Positions 11,374-21,980 of a DNA stretch of 64,000 nucleotides are shown here, piece by piece (position 1 is the stretch's first letter; every line of letters starts with the position of its first letter). Below the pieces are notes generated by a model. The model was not told where the DNA came from, did no database searches, and worked only from the letters and a program-made list of their open reading frames with translations. Source of the stretch: Tetrapyrgos nigripes (lineage: Eukaryota; Basidiomycota; Agaricomycetes; Agaricales; Campanellaceae); contig JAACJM010000037.1 in the NCBI GenBank assembly GCA_013368315.1, forward strand, positions 186,001 through 250,000, read 5' to 3'. Made by a program: the position numbers and the translations under genes.

Positions 11374-11673
11374 ATGGCCATGGCATTGGTTATCCACAGC
11401 GGACCCGGTATTGCTGTTAGAGCTGCACCAATTCCAGACCCAAACCCACAAGTGACAGTGTTACCTCACGCTGGAACTGGTGAGCTTTGAGTTCTAAACA
11501 ACTCTTACTTATTCAATCTCTGATCACCTGAACTTACAATATTTTCTACCCCACTCAGGCGGAAGTGCGTGTCTTAGCATCATTCGATATTTGATTACTT
11601 GAACTTACAATATCTTCCAGGCACCAATTGTAACTGTCCTAAGGGGGATACCTCCTGCCTGCAGAATTGTTAA
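11374..11673 (+). CDS. Small secreted cysteine-rich protein, second copy (about 54 aa, start damaged)
   Basis: This is a paralogue of the 6438-6678 gene. In the aligned frame it has ALVIHSGPGIAVRA, PIPDPNPQ and a tail NCNCPKGDTSCLQNC with four cysteines. Exons are 11374-11479, a 6-nt micro-exon at 11559-11564, and 11621-11673. With the internal ATG at 11374 they total 165 bp, exactly 55 codons with the stop. The ATG that aligns with the paralogue's start (11333) is out of frame because one base is missing at codon 4. The copy therefore either starts at 11374 with a shortened signal peptide or is a young pseudogene. The two introns share AACTTACAATAT before their acceptors, a sign of internal duplication. 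Confidence 0.5.
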
Positions 11674-11869
11674 ATTGCCTACGAATGCTTTATACTGTCC
11701 GTGGCAGTCACAGACGACGCAACATGTATCGGAAGGCAAAGCGCAGGCGCATTTGATTCAAGCTATTGGACAAAGATGAAAAGTTTCAGAAAATATTTAT
11801 ATATTTGTTGGATCTCATGTACTTTTTCAAGTTATTTATTGGGGCAATATTCGTTGGCTTTAAGTGTGT

Positions 11870-11975
11870 GCTCTCGAGTTGACCGCATCGCAGAGGGGAG
11901 ATCCAGCCTTGTCATCCAGGTAGTGTGTAGGTGATGGCCACCCATCATCCCTACAACAATCCCGGCGAGAATTTG
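11870..11975 (+). repeat. Third copy of the surface-protein promoter region
   Basis: CTCGAGTTGACCGCATCGC, CCTTGTCATCCAGGTAGTG and CCCATCATCCCTACAACAAT are the reverse complement of the blocks at 6187-6315 and 51930-52030. No matching coding region follows, so only the promoter end was carried along. Confidence 0.6.
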
Positions 11976-11978
11976 ACT

Positions 11979-12310
11979 CTAACTCTGACTCTGAGTCTGT
12001 ACAGCAAAACTGAGGGTGAGGCTTCTAGTCCCACTACTGCCTCCACCACCGTGTAAAAATCCGGTGTACATGTCTGCATCAAGATCATGATCAAAAGCAT
12101 TGGCTTCACGAGAGTTGAGCATAGCCACTAAGTAGCATCTCTTGTTCAAAATATCCCGCGACGAAAGACCGCAGAGTCGAGTCCACGAAAATCTGTGATG
12201 GTAACATAGTTGAAAATGATTGATCGGCCCGAAAAATCCATTTAAGATACTGCCAAGCCATACCCATCGCCACCGGGATTCGGATGTTATCATAAGTATT
12301 ATGAGCTCTC
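11979..12310 (-). pseudogene. C-terminal fragment of a DUF6534-like seven-helix protein
   Basis: The minus strand reads LVAMLNSREANAFDHD followed by an acidic and glycine-rich tail. LNSRE after a hydrophobic stretch is the end of the last helix in the gene at 3350-5017. Nucleotides 12105-12130 also match 3521-3550. No upstream helices are recognisable, so this is a truncated relic. Confidence 0.5.
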
Positions 12311-13205
12311 AGCATTTTTTGAGCTAAGAATTAGGCATATCAGTGAATCATGGGTCACTCCGAGTGCAATGTCTATTTCTCGAAAGCATCTATCACTCCA
12401 TCGATCCGAGAACCGAGGTGCGTCCGTGCCTTCAAAATACAATTAATCAAATCCTCGACAAATTGAAGATGACATCAGGGTTCTCAACAGGTCCCAGATA
12501 AGTATCAGACTGCAAATGAAGGCACTGAAACAGATATTCATTCATTTATTGATTGATTGCCAGTGGCTCAATAAATGTTTCTATAAACTTGGTGGGTAAA
12601 CCAGTATCGACTAGACATGCTTGAACCATCACATGTCATGTCAATATTCTACGAGCTTACCAGCATCATGCGGCATGCTCAGGATGCAATGGTACATTTT
12701 GAGCCTTGACTACATCTCTCACACCCACCATCCATCGGATCTATAAGGCCTCCATCACATAGTGAAGAAGTTTCTCAGTTCCTCCTGAATCCAAGTATGT
12801 TCGAACTGCATCCTTGTTGCTTAGGTTATGGGGATGCAGTGGAACTGTAGCTGATTTCTAACACTGGGCGATGCACCCCCCACGAAGTAGTTCTAAAGAA
12901 GCCCTGGAGAGCTCTGATGCAAGTCAACTTGGAGCTTTTTTTGAGAGAAGAATCGGGCATGCCAGTGAATTATAGGCCATAGTGGCTGACTTCGGGACAT
13001 GGGTGCAATGTCTATCACTCCTACATATCACCGCATCCACTTGAGAACCGAGTCGCGTCCATGCCCTCAAAATTCAAAATAAGTGATTCACAAATCCTCC
13101 GTCAGAGTCATTCTTCACACAACCCTCGAGTCTAAATAGATACAGACAGACGATGTCAGAATCAGAGTTATTAACAAAGCTCAGACGAGTATCACACTGC
13201 ACTTA
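12304..13205. repeat. Diverged direct repeat, two units
   Basis: The unit at 12304-12520 and the unit at about 12935-13205 share, in order, AGAATYRGGCATRYCAGTGAA, GTGCAATGTCTAT, GAGAACCGAG, CGTCCRTGCC, AAATCCTC and AGTATCASACTGCA. A fourth copy of the small-secreted-gene upstream region (CTGCATCCTTGTTGCTTAGG and CTAACACTGGGCGATGCA) sits between them at about 12790-12925. No coding sequence is seen. Confidence 0.55.
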
Positions 13206-13278
13206 AATGGTATAATTCGCTGATGGACTCGGATACCGAGACTCGACTCACTCGACACGGTTTCCATACACACATATG

Positions 13279-13286
13279 TATATAAG
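13279..13286 (+). promoter_or_regulatory. TATA box of the membrane-protein gene
   Basis: TATATAAG lies 188 bp upstream of the ATG at 13467. It is the only good TATA match in that interval. It is assigned by position and sequence alone. Confidence 0.5.
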
Positions 13287-13466
13287 CGAGCCAGGATCAG
13301 GCATTATGCACATTCGCATTCGCAACTCCCGCGTCATTGGACGCTCTTCTTTCCTTTCACTCTCTCGTTTTTCATAGGCCGGCGGCTCAGCGAGCCTCGG
13401 TTTACTTTCTAGTCATTCTTTCAAAGCCTCTAAGGAATTGTTGAAGCATAAGCACAAATTTTCATC

Positions 13467-16084
13467 ATGCTGGTGACTGTGGAAGAGTGCAGTCCCCTCA
13501 TACATTACGAGCCTGCGGGTTATTGGGAAGAAGGTAGAGAATTTGGTAATGAGTGCGTTATCATTTTCGTTTCTGTCGTTCTTCGCTGACTACAGAACTT
13601 GAGAGTAGATCATATAGCGGCGGTTCATACATGTTGTCTTGGCATCCTTCCTCTACCGCATCTTTCGCCTTCAACGGAACCGGGTTCTCAATCTTCGGTG
13701 TACAAGGACCTAGCCTTGGCAATTTCGTTGTGTCAGTTGATGGAGTGAATAATACGGGGACGGCGAACCTACCTGAGCTCAAATACCAGGCGGTACTCTT
13801 CGAAGCGAGGGAGCTGGACGACGGGCCGCATAATGTGGTCTTCAGCATTGCAGATGGAAATAGGCCGGTCAAAATTGATTTTGTGCGTTTCATATCTGTT
13901 TTCGCGTTGGCTATTTTCTTACATTACCTTCCCCGTCTTTCTTTCGTCTCTCTAGATCACATGGACTTCAAATATGGACCTCGGGAACGATGATGGTAAC
14001 CCGCCCGTTGACGGCGATGAAGAGCAAGTCAAATTCTTCCAGGATTCGGACGAGCACTTCACCTACTCTCCTCGGGATGCTTGGAATACTGATCCTGAAA
14101 GGGTGCAGGGTTTCAAGAATCAAAGCGGGCAGTGAGTCATCATGATCATTTTCTCATCTGACTTCGAGTTCTTTTCTTGCAATCTGTCGATGTGAAGTTC
14201 ATCACTGACTGATACTATATCATTCATTCCTTCATCAGCTCGACGACGCATCCTGACGCTTCAATGATGTTCACCTTTAATGGGACAGCCATCTCCCTAT
14301 GCGGTTCTGTCGGCCCTGCCCAAACGTCATCGTATTCCGTATCCCTGGATTCCATGGCGCCAGTTTGGTTCAACGCAACGCGGACGTGGTGGGCAAAAGA
14401 CCAAGTGTTGTATCATGCGAGTAATCTAGGACACGGAGAACATACAATTGTGGTTACCAATGCCCATCAGGGTACCGCTACTCCCCGTAGTCCTCCAGAT
14501 CTTAATTCAAATCCCCTCGTACCTCGGACATGGAGTAGAAGACAAGTCAAATTGAAAAATATCGGGGAAGAAGGACCGATTTTAGGGCTATATGGTCGAG
14601 GCTTGAGGAGACAAGCAGTGCCCAGTGATGCTCAAGGAATCTTAGGGGCCTTTGATTTAGACTATGCTAAGGTGTGGGGTGCGGATCTCGCAGCTGTGAC
14701 GTCGACTTCAGCTAGCCCAACCCTAACGCCATCCAGTGCCGGTACAACGTGCGTCTTGAACTGCGTTTGACGAGTTGCTTGCTTACGTATGTGTTTGAAA
14801 GTCTATCTACAGGCGCCATAGCAGGAATCTCAGTAGCTTCTGTCGTCTTCTTGTCGCTCCTGGGTGCTCTTTGGGTGTGTGTCCACCTTTCATGCCTCTT
14901 AGAAGAACATTTCACTCATTCTCGTTCACAGTTCCTCAATAAGCGTAACAATATTCTTTGGAGGCATCTTCAAAAAGGTTATATGGTCCAATCACAGTAC
15001 GACGCAAGTGGTTCTCCGCGCTCAACATCCCCAGGCCAAAATATGAGCTCTGTCAGCTTACTTCATAATCAACCGATACGTCGAGGCACGGGTGATATCG
15101 ATCCTTTTCCTCCAGGCTATGACGCTGCAACCCGTCATCCTGGAGCGAACAGGCCAGGGCTTTATGTTCCTTATGCCGGATTTGGTCATCAGAAATCGTC
15201 GTCCAAGTCGTCCAGCCCTCTTGAAAGTAGCGAAGAGTCTCTACCTACCAAGGAAGGCTACCAGACATATTACGACAATGCTCCAACGACTCTCAGGCCG
15301 ACTGAACCAATTCGTTCAGACACGATGCTTACATCTTCGACTCTGGTAGCTGAGGATGGCACATTTGCAACGCTGGACGATATTGCAGAGGGTCCGAAGT
15401 CACCCGTAAAGCCCGTCAAGGTATGTCTCGTCTGATACAGTCGATAAATCCACTGATGGAAATCATTCCACGGTACAGCGGTCACTTAGACGAGTAGGCC
15501 CGCCGACAAATTCTACCATAACAACCCCCACAACTCCAACTCCCAGTATGAGGATATCTGGCCCAGGGAACTCTACCAGATCCTCTCGCCGTCGCAATAA
15601 GGCTTATCTCAGTTCTCAAAGATCAAAAGCAAGTCGAAGAACACATTCTTCTTCTCCATCTCGCGATCAACTCCTCGGCCCAGGCAATCACTTCAACTCT
15701 GACTCAGATCTCAACGAATGGGAATACGAGGACGATATCTCAGACGAATGGGAAGAGGCCCAGGAGTTTTACGCTTCTGAAGCATCGTTGGCTGGAATTC
15801 TGGCTGGAACACCTGTATCATATGGTAGGAGGAGATTAAGTTTAGATGCTAGAACACAGTCGGAGCTTGAGGTTCAGACGCCGATTGGGAGGAATATTGA
15901 TTATCGTGACGCACCTGTACCTGAAGTTCCGCTTGTAAGGCATGGGTCTTCTGTTGCCGGGATGGGTACTATGGACGTGACTGGAGGCAGTGAAGGCAGG
16001 AGTTATCAACCACGTCATCAAGGGACGGATGATACAATGTCGACGCTTCCGGCGTATACGAGTAAACGGAATTCCTTGCTATGA
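13467..16084 (+). CDS. Single-pass membrane protein with beta-rich ectodomain (729 aa)
   Basis: Seven exons: 13467-13533, 13596-13882, 13956-14131, 14239-14741, 14813-14874, 14932-15420 and 15479-16084. The lengths total 730 codons with the stop. Residues 1-344 contain two similar repeats (FAFNGTGFSIFG and FTFNGTAISLCG, each followed by a VSVD or SVSLD strand), a pattern seen in mushroom membrane proteins with jelly-roll-like ectodomains. One transmembrane helix (AIAGISVASVVFLSLLGALW, about 346-365) precedes a Ser/Pro-rich cytoplasmic tail of about 360 residues. There is no clear N-terminal signal peptide. The 57-bp intron 14875-14931 is in frame without a stop, so retention would add 19 residues. 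The exon 4 donor (GTACAA) is weak but is required by the phase. A surface sensing or adhesion role is inference. Confidence 0.75.
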
Positions 16085-16234
16085 TCTGTTCCTGCATTTC
16101 TTGTTCTTACTTTTAACTTATATACTCTGTCATTCTCTGTATATTGGTATCTCAACCATTTGTACTTTAGGACAGTGTCTATAAGCAAGATTGATTGCGT
16201 TGATTGAAAGTCCAGTGAAAGCTATGATAGGCAA

Positions 16235-16764
16235 CTACAAGGGCCTAACCTCTACGTCCGCAGGGATACTGCTCGCTTCCAAAGTCCCCTTTGAGCTACC
16301 TGGAAAGATGATCTGCGTCCAGAGCTTCCAATTCACCGCTGAGGTCGGGATCGTTAGTACCTAGGGGTAAAGTTAGGGCTCGCGCTTTCCGGATTTGCGG
16401 TACGTATATTAGCAAAACTCACGGTAGTTTTCAACGGCATGCTAGGGAATTCTCCGTGAAGATAGAAATCAATGAAGGAGGGCTTGAGCTTTCCATGGGG
16501 ATAATTGGAGGGAGGATTAGTGGGCAGGGTGTAGGTGAGAGCCGCAGTATGGAATATAGGAAAGAAGTACTGGTGAGAGAATTTTAAAAACGGGACACGA
16601 CTCACATCACCTATACCGAAAGTAGTTGGAGAAAGGGTCGCCGTTCTTACATTCAAGCTGGCTTCCAAATATAGGTTGTCTGGGGTGTTGTTCTGAATCG
16701 GACTCGCAACAACGAGTAAGATGTGAGAAACGATAAGAAGAGCGGAGAAGTTCGAGAAACACAT
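16235..16764 (-). CDS. Small secreted protein of unknown function (155 aa)
   Basis: Two exons (16423-16764 and 16235-16360) flank a 62-bp intron with donor GTGAGT, a CTAAC branch-like motif and acceptor CCCTAG. They give 156 codons with the TAG stop. The N terminus MCFSNFSALLIVSHILLVVA is a clear signal peptide, probably cleaved after VVAS. There are no further cysteines and no recognised domain. A GTAAGA site inside exon 1 (16650) is followed by an AG after 40 nt and is too short to be a likely intron. The 5' part of exon 1 and its upstream region are duplicated at 60.25-60.45 kb, where a Copia element cuts the copy. Confidence 0.6.
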
Positions 16765-17189
16765 CCTCGGAGTAATAAGGATTGACCTCTATGCAAATAG
16801 ATGCGTCCATTCCAAAAAAACGAATCCAGCCTCCTCCTGCCGTCCGTTCTCTCTGAAACTTCGCATACACACTCTTTTGGTCTCCTCAAGGCTTTCTATC
16901 AAGTCTTATAGCGGGAAAAGCACTCCTTTCAAGTCTACACTGTCGAGGACGTCAAGCAGTCGCTTTTTGCTGCTCCTCCCGCGTTATACAGCCACAAGAA
17001 CGTGACTTCCATCCAATCACGACACTTGGATTCTTGCTACAGGCGGTCTCAACACCTCGTCTGCATTCCCTGCTGCACGTAAGTCGTTTCTTGCTACCTG
17101 CACACCCTCCTACACCCTACACACCCTACATACACTTCTCTCATCCAATACACACACATTCCACACGCACTCCATAACAAAAAAAAAAC

Positions 17190-17365
17190 TAGGCTCTAAC
17201 GCCTCCAAGCTCTAACGCTTGAAAAATAAATGAAATAAAAAGAACACACAGATGAACATCGTCCTCCCACTAGGCTCTAACGCCTCTAAGCTCTAATGCT
17301 TGCATGCATCCCTAGAACCGTGCCATATCCCTACTACTTGCTCATTTAGGCTCTAACGCCTCTAT
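17190..17365. repeat. Short repeats AGGCTCTAACGCCT / AAGCTCTAACGCTT
   Basis: AGGCTCTAACGCCTCCAAGC, AGGCTCTAACGCCTCTAAGC and TAGGCTCTAACGCCTCTATT occur within 175 bp. The mirrored set lies at about 59515-59695. The repeat core is nearly palindromic (AGGC..GCCT). Its origin is unknown; the text around it has no gene. Confidence 0.55.
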
Positions 17366-18588
17366 TCCCAACAGTCTCTACCTCCTCCATGAAGAAGCCT
17401 ATTACGAAACAGACCACACTGTCCTTCAATAAGCAAGCCCCTACTCGCCCTCCTCCACAAAGCAGTTCTTGCAGCACTCTCGATCCTTTGGCCCCACCTC
17501 AATAAGCAAGCCCTTGCTCGCCCTCTACAAAGCGCAGTTCTCGTGGGACTCTCGATCCCTTGGCCTCTGCCCCTTCAGTGACCCCACGATGGGCATGACG
17601 ACGTCTTGTGCAGGTCTCCACCGAAGGACGACTTCTTTACCCTCTAGCTCTTGCTTTACATACTCTCTAGCTCTCTCACTCTATAATCTCGTACACCTTC
17701 TACCCATACCTCACACACTTTAACATCAGAATGTATACCTTATTTTCTCTTACATCAGGAGCATCAATAATACATTAGCTTCTACTCTGGAATTGTGTAC
17801 TCTGCTCAATATGCTGGGGGTAACACACACCCCGTTCGACGTTTCCAGCTCTACTTCTACCGCTACCTAATGTTTGACCTCAATCCAATGGCACTCAGTC
17901 TTACTCATCGCCATTTACAAAACTAACCATGCCTTGACATCTTTTGCATATGCTGTTTCTCAGCCCTCTTTGTAGGCTCGTGCATGCTCTCTTTTACAGC
18001 TGCATGGTATCCCCGACATGCACCCATTTATACCACACATATAGCTACCAAATCTCTGCCTACCTGTCACTGCCAGCTGGAACCCTGCCTATATTAACTC
18101 TCACCCTTCTCCTGTTTCTCACGCACTTGTACATCCTCCTAATCATTTCACACATGAAATCTTGGTGAATGCATCAACAAAGTAATTAGGGGGTTATTTC
18201 AACACAAACTTCAAATCCTGTAACCATCTTTCACGATATCGTCACTCCTGACACCCAACAACCTCCACCAGTCCATGCCTGCCCTGTATGCCCTGCATGT
18301 ATTTTGCAATCCTTTCGAACTTGCAATCTAGTCACTTCTATTAATGTTTGATTAAACAACAACCATCCTTACCCACCTGGCCATGCATTCTGACAGGTTC
18401 AGGATGAGATCTCTGTCCAAATACTCAGTCATATCCCTGAGCACTGGGCATTGAGCTTCTTAGTCCACTTCTGCTATATCTTCTTCTCCTCAGAAAAGAT
18501 CACTATCCATGCTACTGCACATAGCATGCAGATGACCTGCTAAGAACTGTTCTCTTCATATATCAAAAGAGCCTTGAAAAATATACAG
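17366..18588. other. G-poor, pyrimidine-rich spacer in left arm
   Basis: No gene is supported. Short open frames here read as Leu/Ser/His/Pro-rich strings, as expected from C/T-rich DNA. They have no motif and are not kept in frame between the two arms. Confidence 0.5.
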
Positions 18589-18596
18589 ATCTATAC

Positions 18597-19228
18597 TAGG
18601 GCTCCGCACCGTACCAGTACTGTAAGGTTTGTACTGGTACCGTACGACGGATACGGTCCTGTACCGTACAAGGCTGCTGCAGGGTCCAATACGGGTAAAC
18701 CCGTATTGGACCGTATTTTTTACGGCCGTCGTACGGGTTTGTACGGTATACGGGTCGGCCATGCATCGGCGAAGGCTTTTCTCTGTGTTTATGCCATATG
18801 CTACCTCTGTAAATTAAATATCGTCAAATACTGAGCAGTTTGCAGCGGAAAATCTTGGGAAAATTGATGCTTGATCACATCAAAAAAGGTGCGTAGAGAC
18901 ATGCCAAAGTATTGCCGAAATGCTTTGTGCCTCAAAGTCATCTCGAACGCACTGTTAACGTTGAGCGGTGCACTACATCAAATTGTTTCTCGCATTAATT
19001 CCTCTCAATAAGTCCCAATAAGTCTATTTCAAATCAGATTCCTGGCCATTTCCTGGCAAAAAGACCCGTATACCCGTATTAACCCGTAATACTGCCATAT
19101 CAGTACCCGTCCCGTATTGTAAAGCTTCCAGATGAACCCGTACGAATACAGGGACGGGTACACTGTACCAGTAGTGGACCAGTAAAAAATACGGGCGTAC
19201 CAGTATTACTGGACGGTGCGGAGCCCTA
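18597..19228. mobile_element. hAT-type MITE (632 bp) with 8-bp target duplication
   Basis: The ends are perfect inverted repeats, TAGGGCTCCGCACCGT. They are flanked by ATCTATAC on both sides (18589-18596 and 19229-19236). The other arm carries the empty site with a single ATCTATAC (near 58300). An 8-bp duplication and TAGGG ends are hallmarks of hAT elements. No transposase is encoded, so it must be moved in trans. A relative lies at 47454-48741. Confidence 0.93.
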
Positions 19229-19236
19229 ATCTATAC

Positions 19237-20330
19237 ACCTATGGTGGGATCATTCTTTGTTTGACGCAGCGCTACATTCCTGCTCGTCTCCATCCACAAT
19301 CTGCCACAGAGGCCCATTTCTGGCACCTCTGTTCACGGAGCTTGCAATTCTGCCACTTCAATATCATTGAATCACCCTTGCTATGCACTGCCTTCTGTAC
19401 ATCCTATTGAGAGACTGTATCCACTGTGCCATTGCATTTCAGTTGTAAACACCACCAATGCTTTATATCCTCCATCCCAAGTCACAAAACTCTGCTTCAC
19501 ATCACTGATCCAATATTATTGGCCCTCACTCCATCTTACACCATAAATCTAATATCATCAAATCCATTCTGCCTTGACTCTCGCTATGAAGTCAATCTAC
19601 TCAAAATCAATTTCTTCTCTTCATCAAGCTATCATAATCTGCCATCCCACTATAACTGTCCTTTGCATTACCCTAACTCTACCTTCTTTTCATCCTTCAC
19701 AATCTACACTCAGAATCAACATCTTTGCTCCACCTCACTCACAGCATCATCATGAATTCCACTTCCCATTACAAGCATTCCCTTCTCTCCAGCCTTGCAA
19801 CTTGAATCCACATTCAATGTCAATATCTTTAATCTACCCCGCTTTCACCCCAACTCTGTACTCAGTATTAAAACCCTCTCCCAATACCTTGCATTCTGCA
19901 CTCAGAATAATATCTTTCTCCACTTCACTCTCAGCTCACCTCAACCCTGTATTCTATCAAAACAATCTCCTAAGTCCTCGCAATCTGCACTCGAAATCAT
20001 AACTTCACTCAGAATCACTCTCAGCTCACTCATATTTCATCAAAGTCTCTCATTTCTAGTGTGGTTTGAGCCATTTAAGTAATCCAGGTTCTACGCTGGA
20101 CAATTGTACACTTGTTCACCTTCCATCTCAATTTTCAGCACATCATCAAACACGATTCGATGATTCTGATTTAGCTGTGCAAGCTGGTGATCTAATCACC
20201 TGCCATGGGACTACTGTTACAATGTTGACATGCTCGATTTCATTGGTAAGGGCTTAGAGTAGACATAGGCTGTGGCGGGCTATACCGCGTCTACACCTGG
20301 CATGTTCATAGAGGACCATGCCGTATATTT
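19237..20330. other. G-poor spacer with weak internal repeats
   Basis: Phrases such as CTGCACTCAGAAT, ACACTCAGAATCA and CACTCTCAGCTCACC recur at irregular distances. A frame of about 140-190 codons is open in both arms, but it is a string of low-complexity residues with frame differences between the arms. I do not call a gene. Confidence 0.5.
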
Positions 20331-20353
20331 CTATCTATCTATCTATCTATCTC
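20331..20353. repeat. Tetranucleotide microsatellite (ATCT)n
   Basis: About five ATCT units. The reverse-complement copy in the other arm is (AGAT)n at 57203-57223, of similar length. Confidence 0.9.
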
Positions 20354-20691
20354 AGTAAAATGCCCACAGGAAGAGGAGCCTTTATACCATGAGATAATCC
20401 TCGAAAGAGTTGGGAATTTCATTTCCGCCCTCAAATGCTTCCTAGTGCGGCGCTTTATCGCAAGGTTTACAAGACGGCGCATTTTCTCTTTGAAGCTTAA
20501 ATTACTCATAGTATGGCTCACAAAAGGGATTGTCCTCTCCAAATCGATCCACGTGATCGCTCGGATTGGACTGGGACAGTGGGAAGAGTGAGGAGGCTCA
20601 TGGGAAAACTTTCTTTCATGGGGTGAGGAGAAGAAAACTGTGGCTGGTGCAGATGGACAAAGTAAAGGAGAAAATTTCATTTCAGGTTACA
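20354..20691. other. Gypsy1 insertion flank; frame conserved between arms
   Basis: A 113-codon minus-strand frame (20339-20680) is also open in the other arm (56875-57216) with only a handful of residue changes. It has no known motif and ends in the microsatellite. It may simply reflect recent duplication. The last five bases, TTACA (20687-20691), are the Gypsy1 target duplication. Confidence 0.3.
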
Positions 20692-20928
20692 TGTAAGGGT
20701 TTGGGCTACCCTTAATGGAAAGATGACTTAGAAGGAAAGAAGTGATTGCAGAGGAAAATATGAGTTGATTTGACTACTGAATCAATAAGCTACGATGAAG
20801 TATAAATACTATAGACTATGATCAGTAGAGAAACTAATGAAAAGATGATACAAGTAAGAGTATGACTTGAAGTAACAAATGACAATCAGTTAGAGATAAA
20901 TGAGTAAGTAGAGGAGGAGATCGTGACA
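20692..20928 (-). repeat. Gypsy1 3' LTR
   Basis: It runs TGTAAGGG...CGTGACA on the plus strand (TGTCACG...CTTACA on the element strand). A purine-rich tract (AAGGAGGATAA) precedes it on the element strand, as a plus-strand primer should. The 5' LTR is at 50008-50244 and a third copy lies in the other arm at 56627-56863. Confidence 0.92.
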
Positions 20929-20973
20929 TTATCCTCCTTCTAAGATGTAAAAGAAGAAAAAAAATATTGACTA

Positions 20974-21980
20974 TCATAAGGGAGGATCAAGACGTTCAGG
21001 TGGTTTAACAGTACGTCGAGACTGAGTAATGTAGTGTTTAGGAGGAGTGTAGTCAGTATGTAAATTGAGAGGTGATTGTTTAGGTGATGGAGTTTGGGGG
21101 GAATAGTCAGGAATAAGAGTTTCAGAATGAGTGACAGTGGAAGTTGGGTCAGAAAAAGTAAAAGAAGTGTTGTAAGATTTCGTTAAGTCATAGTCATGAG
21201 GATGTGGAGCGTGGGGGTATGTACAATGGAAACGTTCAATCAAATGGTTGTAAGTAGAAGGAATTTCAAACAGAGAAAGCCATGAATCATCATCAGAAGA
21301 AGAATCTTTCCAGTGACAAAGGTAATCGTAACGATGTCCAATTTTACGAACATCAAGAATAGAATGAATAGTAGGAAATTCGTCAGGAAGAGAAAATTGC
21401 TCAGGATCAGAGTGGGTGTGGAATTCGGAGGGGTCGTTATAAGGTTCAAGTAAAGAAACATTGAAAACAGGATAAAGATGAGAAAGGTATGAAGGAAGTT
21501 TAAGTAAATACGCACGGTCATGAACAGATGAAAGAATAGGAAAAGGTCTAATGCGGCAATGATCAAGCTTGTCCGAAGGCCAAGTCGAGCGAATGTTACG
21601 ATGAAGTAACCAAACTAGTTGCCCTTATTTGAATTTTGGCTGGGCAGAATGGCGTGGACTTGTTGAGCATGTGTGAGCTTGGCCTTGAGTTCAGAGTGAA
21701 TGTGGCTGAGGTGTTTGGTGAGATCATCAGCAGCAGGGACAGTATCTAAAGAAGCGAGAGTAGGTTCAAAAGTAGGATGATAGCCCAAATTTGCAAAGAA
21801 AGGAGTGGTTTTGGTAGAGGAATTCTCGAGATTATTGAATGCAAACTCAGCTAGGGGCAGGTAGTCAACCCAATCGTCTTGTTGGTAGGAAACATATGCT
21901 CGAAGGTAAGCCTCAAGCGTCTGGTTTGTACGTTCCATTAATCCATCTGTCTGTGCGTGGTATGCGGTGGAAGTCCGTGC
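20974..21980 (-). pseudogene. Gypsy1 integrase C-terminal part and chromodomain
   Basis: The minus strand reads RTSTAYH, then a 2-base loss in the QTDG codons (intact in the other arm), then ERTNQTLEAYLRAYVSYQQ and PLAEFAFNN, the standard end of the Gypsy integrase core. After a frame change it encodes a chromodomain (RKIGHRYDYLCHWKDSSSDD, DDSWLSLFEIPSTYNHLIE) that would target insertion to methylated-histone chromatin. It is the direct continuation of the pol frame that stops at 37670, separated from it by block Y. Confidence 0.85.

Noticed and set aside
16610..16650. Short introns of 36 and 40 nt in the 16764 gene
   Set aside because: Below the usual fungal minimum; reading through keeps the frame open to a well-formed 62-bp intron.
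19426..20082. Open frames of 95-142 codons, also open in the other arm (191 codons)
   Set aside because: They are Leu/Ser/His/Pro strings from G-poor DNA, change frame between the arms and show no motif.
20339..20680. Conserved 113-codon frame as a host gene
   Set aside because: Similarity between arms is expected from the recent duplication; no homologue or motif is recognised. Left as unsupported.
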